This document shows, piece by piece, positions 26,881-37,396 of a stretch of DNA of 64,000 nucleotides. The stretch is taken from contig NZ_QXIR01000001.1 in NCBI RefSeq assembly GCF_003581585.1, forward strand, positions 248,001 through 312,000, given 5' to 3'. Position numbers and translations under genes: made by a program. How positions within the stretch are numbered: position 1 is the first letter of the stretch; every line of letters starts with the position of its first letter. This DNA is from Bacillus salacetis. GTDB taxonomy: Bacteria > Bacillota > Bacilli > Bacillales > Bacillaceae_B. Below the pieces are notes generated by a model. The model was not told the origin of the DNA, searched no databases, and worked only from the letters and a program-made list of their open reading frames with translations.

Positions 26881-26948
26881 GTACTTTAACGTGTTAATGC
26901 GGCACCGCGGCGGGGGACTGTCCCCGGATGCGGTGAAGCGGTAAAGCA
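26881..26948. repeat. REP-like palindrome (family R2)
   Basis: Core CGGGGGACTGTCCCCGG with flanks GTACTTTAACGTGTTAATG and GGTGAAGCGGTAAAG. It is the second copy in the 350 bp prfB-yvjA gap. Confidence 0.8.
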
Positions 26949-26966
26949 TTCCACTCTTCTATGAAC

Positions 26967-26998
26967 ATAAAAAAACCCCCCTTATAATAAGGAAGGTT
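26967..26998 (-). terminator. Rho-independent terminator of prfB
   Basis: On the minus strand AACCTTCCTTAT pairs with ATAAGGGGGGTT and is followed by TTTTTTATG. Confidence 0.8.
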
Positions 26999-27013
26999 TT
27001 GAATTGGTTCTCT

Positions 27014-28115
27014 TTAGTTGATCCGTGAACGGAGGTAAGCATTGATGAAGTTGTCGATGTCTCCATCCATGACGGCCTGCACATTCCCCATCTCTGTATT
27101 TGTACGATGGTCTTTGACCATGGAGTAAGGATGGAAGACGTAAGAACGGATCTGGCTTCCCCAGCCGATTTCTTTCTGTTCACCGCGGATCTCCAGCAGC
27201 TCCTGCTCCTGTTCTTCAATCCGTCTTTGATAAAGCTTGGCTTTCAGCATCTTCATCGCCTGTTCACGGTTCTTGATCTGTGAACGTTCTGATTGGCATG
27301 TCACAACCACACCTGTCGGAAGGTGAGTGATACGGACAGCCGAATCAGTCGTGTTGATATGCTGACCGCCGGCACCGCTCGCACGGTACGTATCGATTTT
27401 GATATCCTCAGTACGGATATCAATTTCAATCTCTTCATTGAATTCAGGCATGACTTCGCATGACACGAAAGACGTATGGCGGCGGCCGGAAGAATCGAAT
27501 GGAGAAATCCTTACCAGGCGGTGGACACCTTTTTCGGCTTTCAAATAGCCGTAAGCGTTATGCCCTTTGATTAACAAGGTGACACTTTTGATCCCTGCTT
27601 CATCTCCCGGAAGGTAATCCAGCGTTTCAACCTTGAAGCCTTTTTTCTCCGCCCAGCGCTGATACATGCGCAGCAGCATCGATCCCCAGTCCTGCGATTC
27701 CGTTCCGCCCGCACCTGGGTGAAGTTCCAGGATTGCGTTGTTTTTATCATGTTCTTCGCTGAGCAGCAGCTGAAGTTCATAGTCATTCAAACGTTTGTTT
27801 AACTCTTTTGTTTCTTCTACAAGCTCTTCCTGAAGCTCTGCATCGTTCTCTTCTTTAACAAGCTCGAGCGTCACTTCCAGATTTTCCTGCATCTCCTGCA
27901 TGTCTTTATACTGGTTGACCAGATCTTTCAATCCATTCGCTTCATTGATGACTCCCTGGGCCTTCTGCTGGTCATTCCAGAATTCAGGATCCACCATGAC
28001 TTCATCAAGTTCCGCTATTCGTGCTTCTTTGTTCTCGAGGTCAAAGAGACCCCCTGAAGTCCGCCAGTTTCCTGGCTGTATTTTCCAATTGTGATTTCAC
28101 TTCAAAAAGTTCCAT
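27014..28115 (-). CDS. prfB: Peptide chain release factor 2, programmed +1 frameshift
   Basis: RF2 terminates translation at UGA and UAA. Translation starts at ATG 28115 (GAGGTG site), runs 24 codons to CTT at 28044-28046, meets TGA at 28041-28043 and must slip +1 (skip base 28043) to continue from GAC at 28042 to 27014, giving 366 residues as in B. subtilis. The slippery element is the classic AGGGGGTCTCTTTGAC, with an internal Shine-Dalgarno-like AGGGGG. The GGQ peptidyl-hydrolysis motif is in [11 protein letters not shown]; the stop-codon recognition region precedes it. The frameshift makes synthesis self-limiting: abundant RF2 terminates at the internal UGA. Confidence 0.97.
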
Positions 28116-28206
28116 CAAATTCACCTCGGTTTATTTAGTAAGCGTAAGTTTCATTATAACGTTTATTGAACAGGAATCGCAAAGTTTCTATAATGGTTTA
28201 CCCGCA

Positions 28207-28255
28207 GAAAAACTACCTGACACCTCTTCCATCAAGAGAAATCAGGTAGTTTCTT
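28207..28255 (-). terminator. Rho-independent terminator of secA
   Basis: A 10-bp stem AACTACCTGA/TCAGGTAGTT with T-rich tails on both sides. Confidence 0.75.
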
Positions 28256-28354
28256 AAACGGTGTTGGAGAGGATGATGTGATACCCCCCTGCAAAGTGCG
28301 GGCTCTGTCCGCTTCAACGCCGACATGATCACTCAGCCTTCCAGGACCAGATCC

Positions 28355-30874
28355 TTACTCTACTTTACCATGACAATTTTTATATTTCTGACCGCTTCCG
28401 CAAGGGCACGGGTCGTTTCGTTTTATATTTTCCGCTTTGCGAACAGGCTGTTTCTTTTTGGCTTTCCCGCCGCCATCCTCTTTTGGATTGACCGCCTGCC
28501 CTTTCGCCACTTCCTGACGCTGAAGGTTATTGCGGATTTCCGCTTTCATTACATAGCGGGCTGCATCTTCCTCGATTGACACGACCATATTTTCAAACAT
28601 CGCAAACCCTTCATGCTGGTATTCGCGCAGTGGATCTGTCTGGCCATATGCACGAAGGTGGATACCCTGGCGAAGATGGTCCATCGCATCGATGTGGTCG
28701 ATCCATTTGGTATCAACCGCACGAAGAAGGACAACTTTTTCGAATTCACGCATCTGTTCGGAAGTGAGCTCTTCTTCTTTTTCGTTGTAACGTTCCTGAA
28801 CCTTAGCGTAGATGAGGTTGACCATCTCTTCAGGTTCTTTCTTTTGAAGATCTTCAATGGCCAGGTCGCCTTCCTGGAGGAGAGTGGCATTGACGTAATC
28901 GACGATGCCTTTCAGATTCCACTTTTCTTCCTCTTCAATGATCGGTGCATGTGCTTCAACAGCACGTGTGATCACAGACTTGATCATGGATTCGACAATC
29001 TCACGCAGGTTCTCGGAATCAAGCACTTCAAAACGCTGTTTATAAATGATTTCACGCTGCTGGCGGAGAACATCATCATAAGACAGAAGCTGTTTACGGG
29101 CATCGAAGTTGTTACCCTCAACCCGTTTCTGTGCAGATTCGACGGCACGGCTGACCATCTTGCTTTGGATCGGCTGGTCATCCGCCATTCCAAGGCGTTC
29201 CATCATCGATTTCATGTTATCGGAACCGAATCGGCGCATCAGCTCATCTTCCATTGACAGATAGAATTGTGTGACACCCGGGTCTCCCTGACGTCCGGAA
29301 CGTCCACGCAGCTGGTTATCGATACGGCGGGACTCATGCCGCTCCGTACCGATGACCGCCAATCCGCCAAGATCAAGTACACCATCACCAAGCTTGATGT
29401 CGGTACCACGGCCGGCCATGTTTGTCGCGATGGTCACGGAACCTTTTTGACCGGCTTCTAAAATGATTTCCGCTTCACGCTCATGGTTTTTCGCATTCAA
29501 GACGTTGTGGCGGACATCTTTTTTCGTTAAAAGCCTTGAAATCAATTCAGATGTTTCAACGGCAACCGTACCGACAAGCACAGGCTGCCCCTTCTGGTAA
29601 CGTTCAGCGATTTCTTCCACGACGGCACGGAACTTCCCTTCCATGGAAGCATAGATCAGATCCGGACGGTCATCACGAGCAATCGGCTTGTTCGTCGGGA
29701 TCACGACAACATTCATATTATAGATGTTGCGGAATTCCTCTTCCTCTGTCTTCGCCGTACCCGTCATACCGGACAGCTTCTCATACATACGGAAGTAGTT
29801 CTGGAATGTGATCGTCGCCATGGTCATGCTTTCATTCTGGATTTCGACGCCTTCTTTCGCCTCGATTGCCTGATGAAGGCCGTCACTGTAACGGCGCCCT
29901 TTCATCAAACGTCCTGTGAAGGAGTCGACAATCACGATTTCCCCATCCTGCACAACATAGTCAACATCATTATGCATGCTGACATGCGCCTTCAAGGCTT
30001 GAAGGATATGATGGTTCAGGGTTACGTGTGACAGGTCAAACAGGTTTTCGATATTGAAGGCTTTCTCTACCTTTGTAATACCTTCTTCTGTCAGCTGCAC
30101 ACCTTTTGTTTTTTCATCATAGGTAAAATCCGTCTCTTTGCTCAGCATGCGGACGACAGCATTGGCCTGCATGTAAAGCTGAGTCGATTTCTGCGCCTGG
30201 CCGGAAATGATCAGCGGTGTACGGGCTTCATCGATCAGGATCGAGTCGACTTCATCAATAACGGCAAAATGAAGCGGACGCTGAACCATTTGATTTTTAT
30301 AAAGAACCATATTATCACGCAGATAGTCGAAACCCAGTTCATTATTCGTGCTGTACGTGATATCGGCCGCGTATGCTTCGCGCTTCTCTTCTTTCGACAT
30401 TGAATTCAAGTTAAGGCCGACAGTCAGTCCAAGGAAGTTGTAAAGCTGGCCCATTTCCTCAGCATCACGGCTGGCAAGGTATTCATTGACCGTTACAACG
30501 TGAACGCCTTTCCCGGTAATGGCATTGAGGTATACCGGCATTGTGGATGTCAGGGTTTTACCTTCACCCGTTTTCATCTCGGAGATATTTCCCTCATGAA
30601 GGGAAGCACCACCCATGAGCTGGACGCGGTAAGGATACTGTCCAAGGACCCGCTTTGCCCCTTCACGGACAACGGCAAAAGCTTCAACAAGCATATCATC
30701 GAGGCTTTCCCCATCCTGATACCGCTTCTTGAATTCTTCCGTTTTCTGGCGTATACCGTCATCGGAAAGCTTGGCCATATCCTGGCTTAAAGCCTCGATC
30801 TGGTCAGCATATTTCTCCAGTTTCTTCAGCTCGCGTTTGTTGGGATCGAACACTTTATTTAAAATTCCAATCAT
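28355..30874 (-). CDS. secA: Preprotein translocase ATPase SecA
   Basis: An 839-residue SecA, the motor that drives unfolded preproteins through SecYEG. Visible features: N-terminal [18 protein letters not shown], Walker A region MKTGEGKT (~100), DEVDSIL Walker B, the [15 protein letters not shown] motif, and a C-terminal zinc SEC-C motif [22 protein letters not shown] precedes the ATG. In B. subtilis the next gene upstream is hpf; here 24 kb of accessory DNA intervene. Confidence 0.98.
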   Translation of the reverse strand: MIGILNKVFDPNKRELKKLEKYADQIEALSQDMAKLSDDGIRQKTEEFKKRYQDGESLDDMLVEAFAVVREGAKRVLGQYPYRVQLMGGASLHEGNISEMKTGEGKTLTSTMPVYLNAITGKGVHVVTVNEYLASRDAEEMGQLYNFLGLTVGLNLNSMSKEEKREAYAADITYSTNNELGFDYLRDNMVLYKNQMVQRPLHFAVIDEVDSILIDEARTPLIISGQAQKSTQLYMQANAVVRMLSKETDFTYDEKTKGVQLTEEGITKVEKAFNIENLFDLSHVTLNHHILQALKAHVSMHNDVDYVVQDGEIVIVDSFTGRLMKGRRYSDGLHQAIEAKEGVEIQNESMTMATITFQNYFRMYEKLSGMTGTAKTEEEEFRNIYNMNVVVIPTNKPIARDDRPDLIYASMEGKFRAVVEEIAERYQKGQPVLVGTVAVETSELISRLLTKKDVRHNVLNAKNHEREAEIILEAGQKGSVTIATNMAGRGTDIKLGDGVLDLGGLAVIGTERHESRRIDNQLRGRSGRQGDPGVTQFYLSMEDELMRRFGSDNMKSMMERLGMADDQPIQSKMVSRAVESAQKRVEGNNFDARKQLLSYDDVLRQQREIIYKQRFEVLDSENLREIVESMIKSVITRAVEAHAPIIEEEEKWNLKGIVDYVNATLLQEGDLAIEDLQKKEPEEMVNLIYAKVQERYNEKEEELTSEQMREFEKVVLLRAVDTKWIDHIDAMDHLRQGIHLRAYGQTDPLREYQHEGFAMFENMVVSIEEDAARYVMKAEIRNNLQRQEVAKGQAVNPKEDGGGKAKKKQPVRKAENIKRNDPCPCGSGQKYKNCHGKVE

Positions 30875-31209
30875 GTATGAGCGCTCCTTCTAGTGGAAAT
30901 GTAATGATAAAAAACTGTTTAGATTGCTTCTTTGAAAAGATTTGGCCCTGTATCAGGAAGGGCGGCTCCTCATTCAAAGTGGAAACCGGCCTTAAGAAAA
31001 AAGCCTCTTAAAAAAGCTGCATTGTTTCGCAGCCGCTTATTGACGAATATAATCATGCGGAAGTATCCGCTTCAAAATCAGACAAACCTTCACTAGTAAA
31101 AGTTCTCTGTTTACCAGTAAAATCCTTTAATAAAAAAACGCAATATTCCCTATTAATATTACCACTATCGAGAAAGGGTGACAACAACTGACAATTGGGC
31201 CCTTTCTGC

Positions 31210-31302
31210 GCACTTCACCGCATTAACGCATGAAGAGGGACAGTCCCCTTTAGCGCTTTAAAGCAGCCGGGGACTGTCCCCGGCTGCTTTAAAGCGCTAA
31301 AG
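31210..31302. repeat. REP-like element containing a perfect 55 bp palindrome
   Basis: Two R2 units. The right one, 31248-31302, is a perfect inverted repeat with 27-bp arms around a single central T at 31275; it reads outward from GGGGACTGTCCCC through GGCTGCTTTAAAGCGC to CTTTAG ends. The left unit has a GAGGGACAGTCCCC core. The remaining secA upstream region (30875-31209) shows no gene. Confidence 0.9.
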
Positions 31303-31307
31303 TATCA

Positions 31308-31335
31308 AAGGCATTCCCATATCCAGGAATGCCTT
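31308..31335 (-). terminator. Rho-independent terminator of the chemoreceptor gene
   Basis: A perfect AAGGCATTCC/GGAATGCCTT stem just after the stop, followed on the minus strand by TGATACTTT. Confidence 0.6.
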
Positions 31336-31341
31336 GTGCCT

Positions 31342-32811
31342 TCAGTCATTTAAGATCGATTCAGCTTTACGTGTTGTTTCTCCCATCAATTCTGCAATGG
31401 TATGGTTGTCATCTGTTAAACATTCCACTGTCGCACTCATCTCTTCAAGGCTTGCAGAGGACTCTTCAATGATGGATGCTAATTCAGCTGTTGATCCTTG
31501 GGTGCTGTCGGATTGTCTGCCGACTTCTTCTGCCAGCTGCAGCAATGTCGTTACATGTCCTTGAAGTTTAGAGAAGACATCTGATGCCAGATTGAATGAT
31601 TCTGTCACCTGCTCAGTAGATTCAAGTCCTTTGCTGATGAACCGGCTGCTCGTTTGGACCTTGGCCAGTGCATCATCATTATTCATGTTTAACTTGACCA
31701 AATTATCATTGATGCGGTCAGTCGTCCTCCCGCTCATTTCCGCCAGCTTCCTTATTTCATCTGCAACGACAGCGAATCCCTTTCCAGCCTCACCAGCCCT
31801 GGCTGCTTCAATGGAAGCATTGAGTGCCAGCAGGTTGGTTTGATCTGTGATCTCTTTAATCTTCCCGGTGAACGTATTTGTTTCTTTGATTGTATCCGTC
31901 AAGATTGAAAAGGTTTCATTCAAACCTTTTACCAATGAAGCAAGTTCATGAATATCTTTATTTAATTCACTTGTCTTCCCTTCACTTTCCGTGATGTGCT
32001 GATTGGCTGTATTCGTTTCTTCCCGCAGTTCCGTGGATACAGAGTATAAGTGGTCCATGGAATTTTTTGTACTGAGGGCATTACCCGTAATGCCTGTAAT
32101 TTGCTCAGACTGCACCTGGCTTCCGGCTGCCACTTCGCCGATGGCTGTTTTCATTTCTTCCTGAGAGGCAAGGTTCGTCTGCACCTGCTGATTTACAGCA
32201 GCCAAATCACCTACAATCCCGCTGACCTTATCTTCAAGCTTTTTCTTCAGCTGCTTCTGATGTTCCGCTTCTTCCGCCGCCGTTACCATCATTTCCTGCA
32301 GCTTTTCATCCTGTTTGGCATTGAGATGGATCATGACACCCAATATGACGCCGCATAGAACATAAGCCAGTATGGATGTAGGGATGAATGTTTCAAGAAG
32401 ATCGTTTGTTTCTATAAGATAAAAATCCACTGCCAAAATGACGAGGCCAAGGAAATACCCGATTCCGAAAACCACACGATTAAAATGCAGAGCAGAAATC
32501 AATCCCAGAACAAATAAGATGGGGACAAAATCCACAGATGGTTCCAAGATAAAAAGAGCAGATAATGTAAAGGCCTGGATAGTGATGATGCTGACCAAAG
32601 GAAATAACTTATATTTTTTAAAAATAAATTGAAACCCGATAAAAAGAAGAACAAACGCTGTTATCTCTGATAAATAGAAAAGGGCTTTGGCCATCTCTCC
32701 CGACATAGATGCTGAAATACCCGCTGCCAATAAAGAAATCAGAAAGGTAACAAACATCAGAAGGTTCTTCTTCTTCACATCACTTACTCTAAGCTGTTCT
32801 ACTGCATTCAT
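31342..32811 (-). CDS. Methyl-accepting chemotaxis-like protein
   Basis: A 489-residue transducer. The N-terminal 170 residues form about six membrane helices with almost no extracytoplasmic domain, and no HAMP is obvious; the rest is coiled coil with the receptor tip near [20 protein letters not shown] and [15 protein letters not shown], which contacts CheA/CheW. Such receptors may sense membrane or intracellular signals. GAAGGAATTCAT precedes the ATG. First gene of the accessory segment after secA. Confidence 0.9.
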   Translation of the reverse strand: MNAVEQLRVSDVKKKNLLMFVTFLISLLAAGISASMSGEMAKALFYLSEITAFVLLFIGFQFIFKKYKLFPLVSIITIQAFTLSALFILEPSVDFVPILFVLGLISALHFNRVVFGIGYFLGLVILAVDFYLIETNDLLETFIPTSILAYVLCGVILGVMIHLNAKQDEKLQEMMVTAAEEAEHQKQLKKKLEDKVSGIVGDLAAVNQQVQTNLASQEEMKTAIGEVAAGSQVQSEQITGITGNALSTKNSMDHLYSVSTELREETNTANQHITESEGKTSELNKDIHELASLVKGLNETFSILTDTIKETNTFTGKIKEITDQTNLLALNASIEAARAGEAGKGFAVVADEIRKLAEMSGRTTDRINDNLVKLNMNNDDALAKVQTSSRFISKGLESTEQVTESFNLASDVFSKLQGHVTTLLQLAEEVGRQSDSTQGSTAELASIIEESSASLEEMSATVECLTDDNHTIAELMGETTRKAESILND

Positions 32812-32906
32812 ATGAATTCCTTCTTTCTTCCAATTGTTAAAAACTTACTTCCTGTTTATTTTGTCGACGCGTTCTTGAAAATTTTTACTGTAAAAAGAAG
32901 GATATA

Positions 32907-32942
32907 CAAAAGAAAAGACACCCTCTGTTTGGAGAGTGTCTC
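32907..32942 (-). terminator. Rho-independent terminator of the VWA lipoprotein gene
   Basis: On the minus strand AGACACTCT pairs with AGAGGGTGTCT and is followed by TTTCTTTTG. Confidence 0.8.
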
Positions 32943-32959
32943 TGCAGATACCTGGAAAA

Positions 32960-34336
32960 TCAGGAAGAATATTTTTCCGTATTCTTTTCTTTCAGTTCTT
33001 TGACTTTTTTCTCGAGCTTATCTCTCATATCTTTGCGGATTTTATTCTTCCGTTCTGCTTCATGGTCGAAATATTCATCCACCGTTTCATGCCTGATCTT
33101 GATCAATTCCCTGTACTCGTCCTCGGCTTCATCATCCTTGAATTTATCCATTTCTTTCAGTTTATACCTCAGGTTGCTCATGATATTTTTGGCTCCAAGT
33201 GATTTGAAGTAAATATCATTTTTGTAGCCAAGCATTTCAAAATAAATGTCATTGCTTTGGCCGAGGATATCGAAATAGCGGTCATTCCCCCATGCCAGCC
33301 ATTCCCAATACAGGCGCCTGTATTCTTCTTTCAGGTAGCTGTTCAATTCACTTTCAGAATAGACGGATTTGTACTGTCCACCGCCTGCTTCTGCCACTTC
33401 CTTCAGCTTGACCTGCCCCTCGTTGTCGACATCAAACCCGATGATATTCACCTCTGCCTGGATATCGGATTCATTCAGGGATTTCGCTGCAGAGACAGGA
33501 TCGCCATCGCATGTTTCCACACCATCACTTACGACATAAATGACGTTTTTGATATTCTCGCCTTTTTGGTCTTCCAGGTCTGTTTTGGCAGCCTCGATTG
33601 CCCCTGCTAAAGGGGTCCATCCTGCAGGATCGAATTGTTCAAGCGATTTGCTGAAGCCTGTCTCATCATAAGCCCCCAGGTCATAAACAACCTCGTTGCT
33701 CTTGCATGACATTTCCTTGTCGGCATCTGAACCGGTGCCTTTATGTCCATACACTCGGAGCATGATGTTCGACCCGTCCGGCAGATCCTGGGCGTAATTC
33801 TGTATTGCCTGTTTAGCGAGCTTCATCTTTTGCCCGCCGCTGACTTCGCCTGCCATACTTCCGCTCGCGTCCAGAAGGATGGCCACGTTCACCTTTTCCT
33901 GCTCAGGTATTTCAATCTCATCCTCAGGGGTTGAAGAATCAATTGTTATGATGGGATCCACCTTCTCAAACCCTTCCGCTTCCTTTTCAATATCGGCGGC
34001 AGCCAGGGAGACGACCAGCGAGTAGGCCTCTTCACCTGTCAGATTATCAGGTGCTTTTTCTATTTCCTCCAAAAGCTCTTTCATATATTGTTCATCTTTC
34101 CCCAATTTTTCCGCGTCGTATTTCCCTTTTTCCTTCACGATTTCTTCAACGTTATTTAAAGCCGCTTCGGGTATATCCTTTTTGGGTTCTTGACCTTCTG
34201 TTTCCTGATTTGTCTCTTCCGTTGGCTCCGGACTGGAACCTTCAGCATCTGATGCCTTTTGATTCTGTGAACACCCTGCTGCAGTCCCTCCCAACAAAAC
34301 GAACAGCAGAATAAATGCCCAGGTTTTACGTTTCAT
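32960..34336 (-). CDS. von Willebrand factor A-domain lipoprotein
   Basis: A 458-residue secreted lipoprotein: signal peptide MKRKTWAFILLFVLLGGTA with lipobox AAGC, an acidic linker (to ~50), a helical region, then a VWA domain (~150-330) with the MIDAS motif DASGSM, and a charged C-terminal helical tail with repeats around NDRYFDILGQSND/YFEMLGYKND/YFKSLGAKN. VWA proteins bind metals and partner proteins. The ATG at 34336 is eight bases from GGGGGAGG. B. subtilis YwmC/YwmD are distant VWA relatives. Confidence 0.88.
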   Translation of the reverse strand: MKRKTWAFILLFVLLGGTAAGCSQNQKASDAEGSSPEPTEETNQETEGQEPKKDIPEAALNNVEEIVKEKGKYDAEKLGKDEQYMKELLEEIEKAPDNLTGEEAYSLVVSLAAADIEKEAEGFEKVDPIITIDSSTPEDEIEIPEQEKVNVAILLDASGSMAGEVSGGQKMKLAKQAIQNYAQDLPDGSNIMLRVYGHKGTGSDADKEMSCKSNEVVYDLGAYDETGFSKSLEQFDPAGWTPLAGAIEAAKTDLEDQKGENIKNVIYVVSDGVETCDGDPVSAAKSLNESDIQAEVNIIGFDVDNEGQVKLKEVAEAGGGQYKSVYSESELNSYLKEEYRRLYWEWLAWGNDRYFDILGQSNDIYFEMLGYKNDIYFKSLGAKNIMSNLRYKLKEMDKFKDDEAEDEYRELIKIRHETVDEYFDHEAERKNKIRKDMRDKLEKKVKELKEKNTEKYSS

Positions 34337-34560
34337 CCTCATTCCCTCCCCCATTTCTCCTATATAACAGCTCAACTAATAAGTAGCCAGAATGAGCCGG
34401 CTTCAAACCACGAATTTACAACTTTAATACTACCTGGCAATTTTAACATTATATTCCACAAAACTTATGAGCAATTAGTAACGAATCCGGGGGCTGTCTT
34501 ACCCGCTGTTTCATGGTGAAAAATGATCTGCACCCCATGTATATCAGCCGGAAGCCCGGC

Positions 34561-34596
34561 AAAAAAAAAGACGGCCCCGGAACATTACCGGAGCCA
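34561..34596 (-). terminator. Rho-independent terminator of the SEC-C protein gene
   Basis: On the minus strand GGCTCCGG..CCGGGGCC stem followed by GTC and nine T residues. Confidence 0.85.
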
Positions 34597-34623
34597 TCCT
34601 CTTGATGGAGCGCTGCTCATGAA

Positions 34624-35670
34624 TCACACAACAGCCAATATAATTTTCTTCATTTCCTTGGACCGCCTGGAGATACTGTTGGCCGATACGCCGAAAGCTT
34701 CCGCCAAATCTTTTTGGAGATAGTCCTTTTTCAGTTCTGTCTCACCTTTGATGACTTCGATGATTGAAGCGGAATAGATTTGCGGGTTCCTGATTTTCGG
34801 GGACTCACTTTCAAAGTACTGCGAAAGCAGTTTGGCAGCTTTTTCAATGTTTGCCTGGGTCTCTCCCTGTTCCGTCAAGAAAGCTTTCATTGAATCAACC
34901 GCCTCTGTATAGGCAGGATTCCCTTCCGCAGGGGTCTCTTCCAAAGCTGCTTCCACTTTCTCTTGAACGGCATCTCCACTCTCAGTAAACAGATAGAAGC
35001 AGTGATCAGCCAGATAAAGATAATTTGTAGTGAGATATTCTTCCACAGAATCTTTTCCAGCGTTTCTCATTCTTTCGATCATGGCGTCTTTGCATGTCCC
35101 GGCAATCCCCGGATAGACAAAATACTGTGCAAATGGAAGGTAGCTGCCGCCGTTTTGCAGCAGGATCCCAATAAAGAAGCACCCTTCGACAATCTCAGGA
35201 TTTGCTCCCTTCACATCGAAGGTCTCTCCTTCCACAGTATCCTCGATGATCAATTCAGACCCCTTGGCCGAAGTGACGACACCCGCTGCCAGTCTGGGAC
35301 TCTTCCACGCTTCCAAACTTTCAAGTGTCTGAGGTCTCGTCACAGTCCTGCCCTGCTTCTCGACAAATCGTTCCATCAGTGACTGTCCGCCCTCAAGCTT
35401 TTTCGTCACACCGTACCAGCTCAGGAACGCCATTTCGTAAATTTCCTGGTCTTTGTTCATCACGTTCATTTCCGAGAAATAACGGTGGTAATCACTCTCA
35501 AGCTCTTCACTATTATGTACGGCAATGAAGTCATATGCCTGGGCCTGCAGTATCTCAAGCTCCCCCAGTACCAACTCATCAATATTGACAGCGGCGTGAT
35601 TCCCGCAGCATTTCTTGTATTTTTTGCCGCTTCCGCACTCACACTGATCGTTCCGGCCGATTGTTTTCAT
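34624..35670 (-). CDS. SEC-C zinc-motif protein with C-terminal helix-turn-helix
   Basis: A 348-residue soluble protein. It begins with a SEC-C zinc finger (NDQCECGSGKKYKKCCG, residues 6-22), as in the SecA and YecA tails. The middle is a long unrecognised alpha/beta region, and the last ~35 residues (YLQKDLAEAFGVSANSISR) look like a helix-turn-helix. This suggests nucleic-acid or ribosome binding. AGGAGGTACAACGT precedes the ATG. Function unknown. Confidence 0.78.
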   Translation of the reverse strand: MKTIGRNDQCECGSGKKYKKCCGNHAAVNIDELVLGELEILQAQAYDFIAVHNSEELESDYHRYFSEMNVMNKDQEIYEMAFLSWYGVTKKLEGGQSLMERFVEKQGRTVTRPQTLESLEAWKSPRLAAGVVTSAKGSELIIEDTVEGETFDVKGANPEIVEGCFFIGILLQNGGSYLPFAQYFVYPGIAGTCKDAMIERMRNAGKDSVEEYLTTNYLYLADHCFYLFTESGDAVQEKVEAALEETPAEGNPAYTEAVDSMKAFLTEQGETQANIEKAAKLLSQYFESESPKIRNPQIYSASIIEVIKGETELKKDYLQKDLAEAFGVSANSISRRSKEMKKIILAVV

Positions 35671-35770
35671 ACGTTGTACCTCCTGATGCTTTCTTCGTAC
35701 TTAAAATAAAGCTCACAAACTTCTATTATAATCTACTTTTCATGAACATTAAACCGTTTCAGGAAAAGAC

Positions 35771-35804
35771 GCCTCATGTAAAACTTGTTAATTCACCATG
35801 AGGC
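35771..35804 (-). terminator. Inverted repeat, possible terminator of the glycosyltransferase operon
   Basis: A perfect 8-bp stem GCCTCATG/CATGAGGC with a 18 bp loop, followed on the minus strand by GTCTTTTCC. It lies between the SEC-C gene start and an R1 copy, so it could end the leftward transcript from 38.1 kb. Confidence 0.4.
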
Positions 35805-35817
35805 CTCCTTTAATATA

Positions 35818-35995
35818 GACTGTCTTCGCATATATTGTTGCTTTTGGAAAAATTCCAGATGCCGGATTTTTCCCCTGTATTCAAAGTTAAAAGAACGAGC
35901 AGCTATTTCTTTCCTTCTCACCGGGGTTTTTACGACGATATACCAGGATATTAATTGAAATTTATATTGAATAGAAACAAAGTTACGAAAAGAGA
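35818..35995. repeat. R1 dispersed element
   Basis: Left end ACTGTCTTCGCATATATTG, right end GAAACAAAGTTACGAAAAG, internal GCCGGATTTTTCCCCTG and GAGCAGCTATTTCTTTCC. It fills most of the 418 bp gap upstream of the SEC-C gene. A separate perfect palindrome, GGCTGCCGCGGCAGCC, lies at 36034-36049. Confidence 0.85.
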
Positions 35996-36088
35996 CTTAA
36001 TATAAAACATTTACACGCTCCTTCCGTATTCCCAAGGCTGCCGCGGCAGCCTGCACCTTGGAGATGCCGGCAAGAGAGTCACAAAGGA

Positions 36089-37327
36089 TCAACCGCCCTG
36101 CTTTTCATTGATGGCTGCCAGATATAACTTCTCCATATTTTCGATCATCCCGGCAGAATCCCAGTATTGCTTGCCCCATTTCAGCGCTTTGTCCCTTAAA
36201 GCTTCCCGTTTGCCTGAATCCTTCAGGAGCGAGGAGATCCGCTGGGCCAGCGCCTCACTGTCACCTTGTGGAAAAACGAGGCCGGTTTCACCATCTTTCA
36301 CCATTTCCGGCATGGCAGCCGCGTCACTGACGATGACCGGAACGCCTGAGACCTGTGCTTCTATCACAGTATGCGGCAGTGTTTCCTGAAGGCTCGGGTG
36401 AACCAGAATATCCGCTTGCCGCAGAACAGGTCCCACATCCTTGATGAATCCTTTGAATTTCACATTTTCTGTCAATCCCCTGGTACGGCACTTTTCTTTA
36501 AGGACATCTTCCATATCCCCTTCTCCAAGGATCCAGCATTCCCAGTCTTTCCGTTCTTTCGATAAAAGGAATAAGGCCTCGATTAAATAGTGAATCCCTT
36601 TAAGGTACACAAGCCTGCCCATGCAGAGGATGATTTTTTTATCTGCCGCTTTACGGACAGGTGCTTTCTGCACACCTTTCTGCATTTTTTCTATATCAAT
36701 TCCATATCGGAAGGTGTGGATCTTGCCTGAAGGGACGGCGTACTTGCCCTGAAGCAGAGCTGTAAGCCAGTTGGATGCTGCATGAAGCCTGTCACTTGCA
36801 TGGCAGCCCTGCTTCTCGATTTCGTGGCAGTATTGCAATTCAGGAGTGCTCCATAGCTGCTCATCTGTTTTATAAAGGTAGCGGGACTTCCACACATAAA
36901 AAATTTCGCCTGCCAGGTACCCGTTGACACTTGTGACAAGGGGAACACGCGGAGGCTTGATGCGGCTGAGTGAAAGGGCGGCGGTAATGTCCTGGGCATG
37001 GATGATATCATACTTTTCTAACGAAAACTCGGATACTGCAGACTGGAATAGATGCTGCTGCCTTTCCCAGAAATACATGAACGAACCTGGAGGCAGGCCC
37101 GGCTGCTCGGTCTGGAGCACATGAGCGACATTTTCTTCATAAGAGCTGAAATTGGCGGAAATAGTGGTATTGAGGATCTTCGCTTTCGTATTCTCTTTAT
37201 TCGTACTGAGGATGTCCACCTCATGTCCTTTTCGTTCCAATTTCTCTTTCAGGTTGGAAACAAATGACCAAATCCCTCCACCGCCGGGCAGTGGATAAAC
37301 GGTCGCCAATAATATTCTCATTGTCAT
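36089..37327 (-). CDS. Glycosyltransferase family 4
   Basis: A 412-residue GT-B fold retaining glycosyltransferase. N-terminal Rossmann domain starts MRILLATVYPLPGGGGIW; the C-terminal nucleotide-sugar domain contains CMGRLVYLKGIHYLIEA and the ETLPHTVIEAQVSGVPVIV block with the family's conserved E-x7-E region. No membrane segment is seen. AAGGGAG precedes two possible ATGs at 37327 and 37321. It follows the GT2 gene by 69 bp across a REP-like hairpin and is probably co-transcribed. Acceptor and sugar unknown; context suggests the spore surface. Confidence 0.88.
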   Translation of the reverse strand: MTMRILLATVYPLPGGGGIWSFVSNLKEKLERKGHEVDILSTNKENTKAKILNTTISANFSSYEENVAHVLQTEQPGLPPGSFMYFWERQQHLFQSAVSEFSLEKYDIIHAQDITAALSLSRIKPPRVPLVTSVNGYLAGEIFYVWKSRYLYKTDEQLWSTPELQYCHEIEKQGCHASDRLHAASNWLTALLQGKYAVPSGKIHTFRYGIDIEKMQKGVQKAPVRKAADKKIILCMGRLVYLKGIHYLIEALFLLSKERKDWECWILGEGDMEDVLKEKCRTRGLTENVKFKGFIKDVGPVLRQADILVHPSLQETLPHTVIEAQVSGVPVIVSDAAAMPEMVKDGETGLVFPQGDSEALAQRISSLLKDSGKREALRDKALKWGKQYWDSAGMIENMEKLYLAAINEKQGG

Positions 37328-37358
37328 TCAACTCCCTTCAAACATACTTTCCAAGAGC

Positions 37359-37391
37359 CATGGGGACAGGCGCTGTGCCTTTCCCTGTCCC
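37359..37391. repeat. REP-like hairpin, GGGGACAGG type
   Basis: GGGGACAGG and CCCTGTCCCC form an imperfect inverted repeat in the 69 bp between the two glycosyltransferase genes. The core differs from the R2 family. Confidence 0.65.
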
Positions 37392-37396
37392 CTTCA

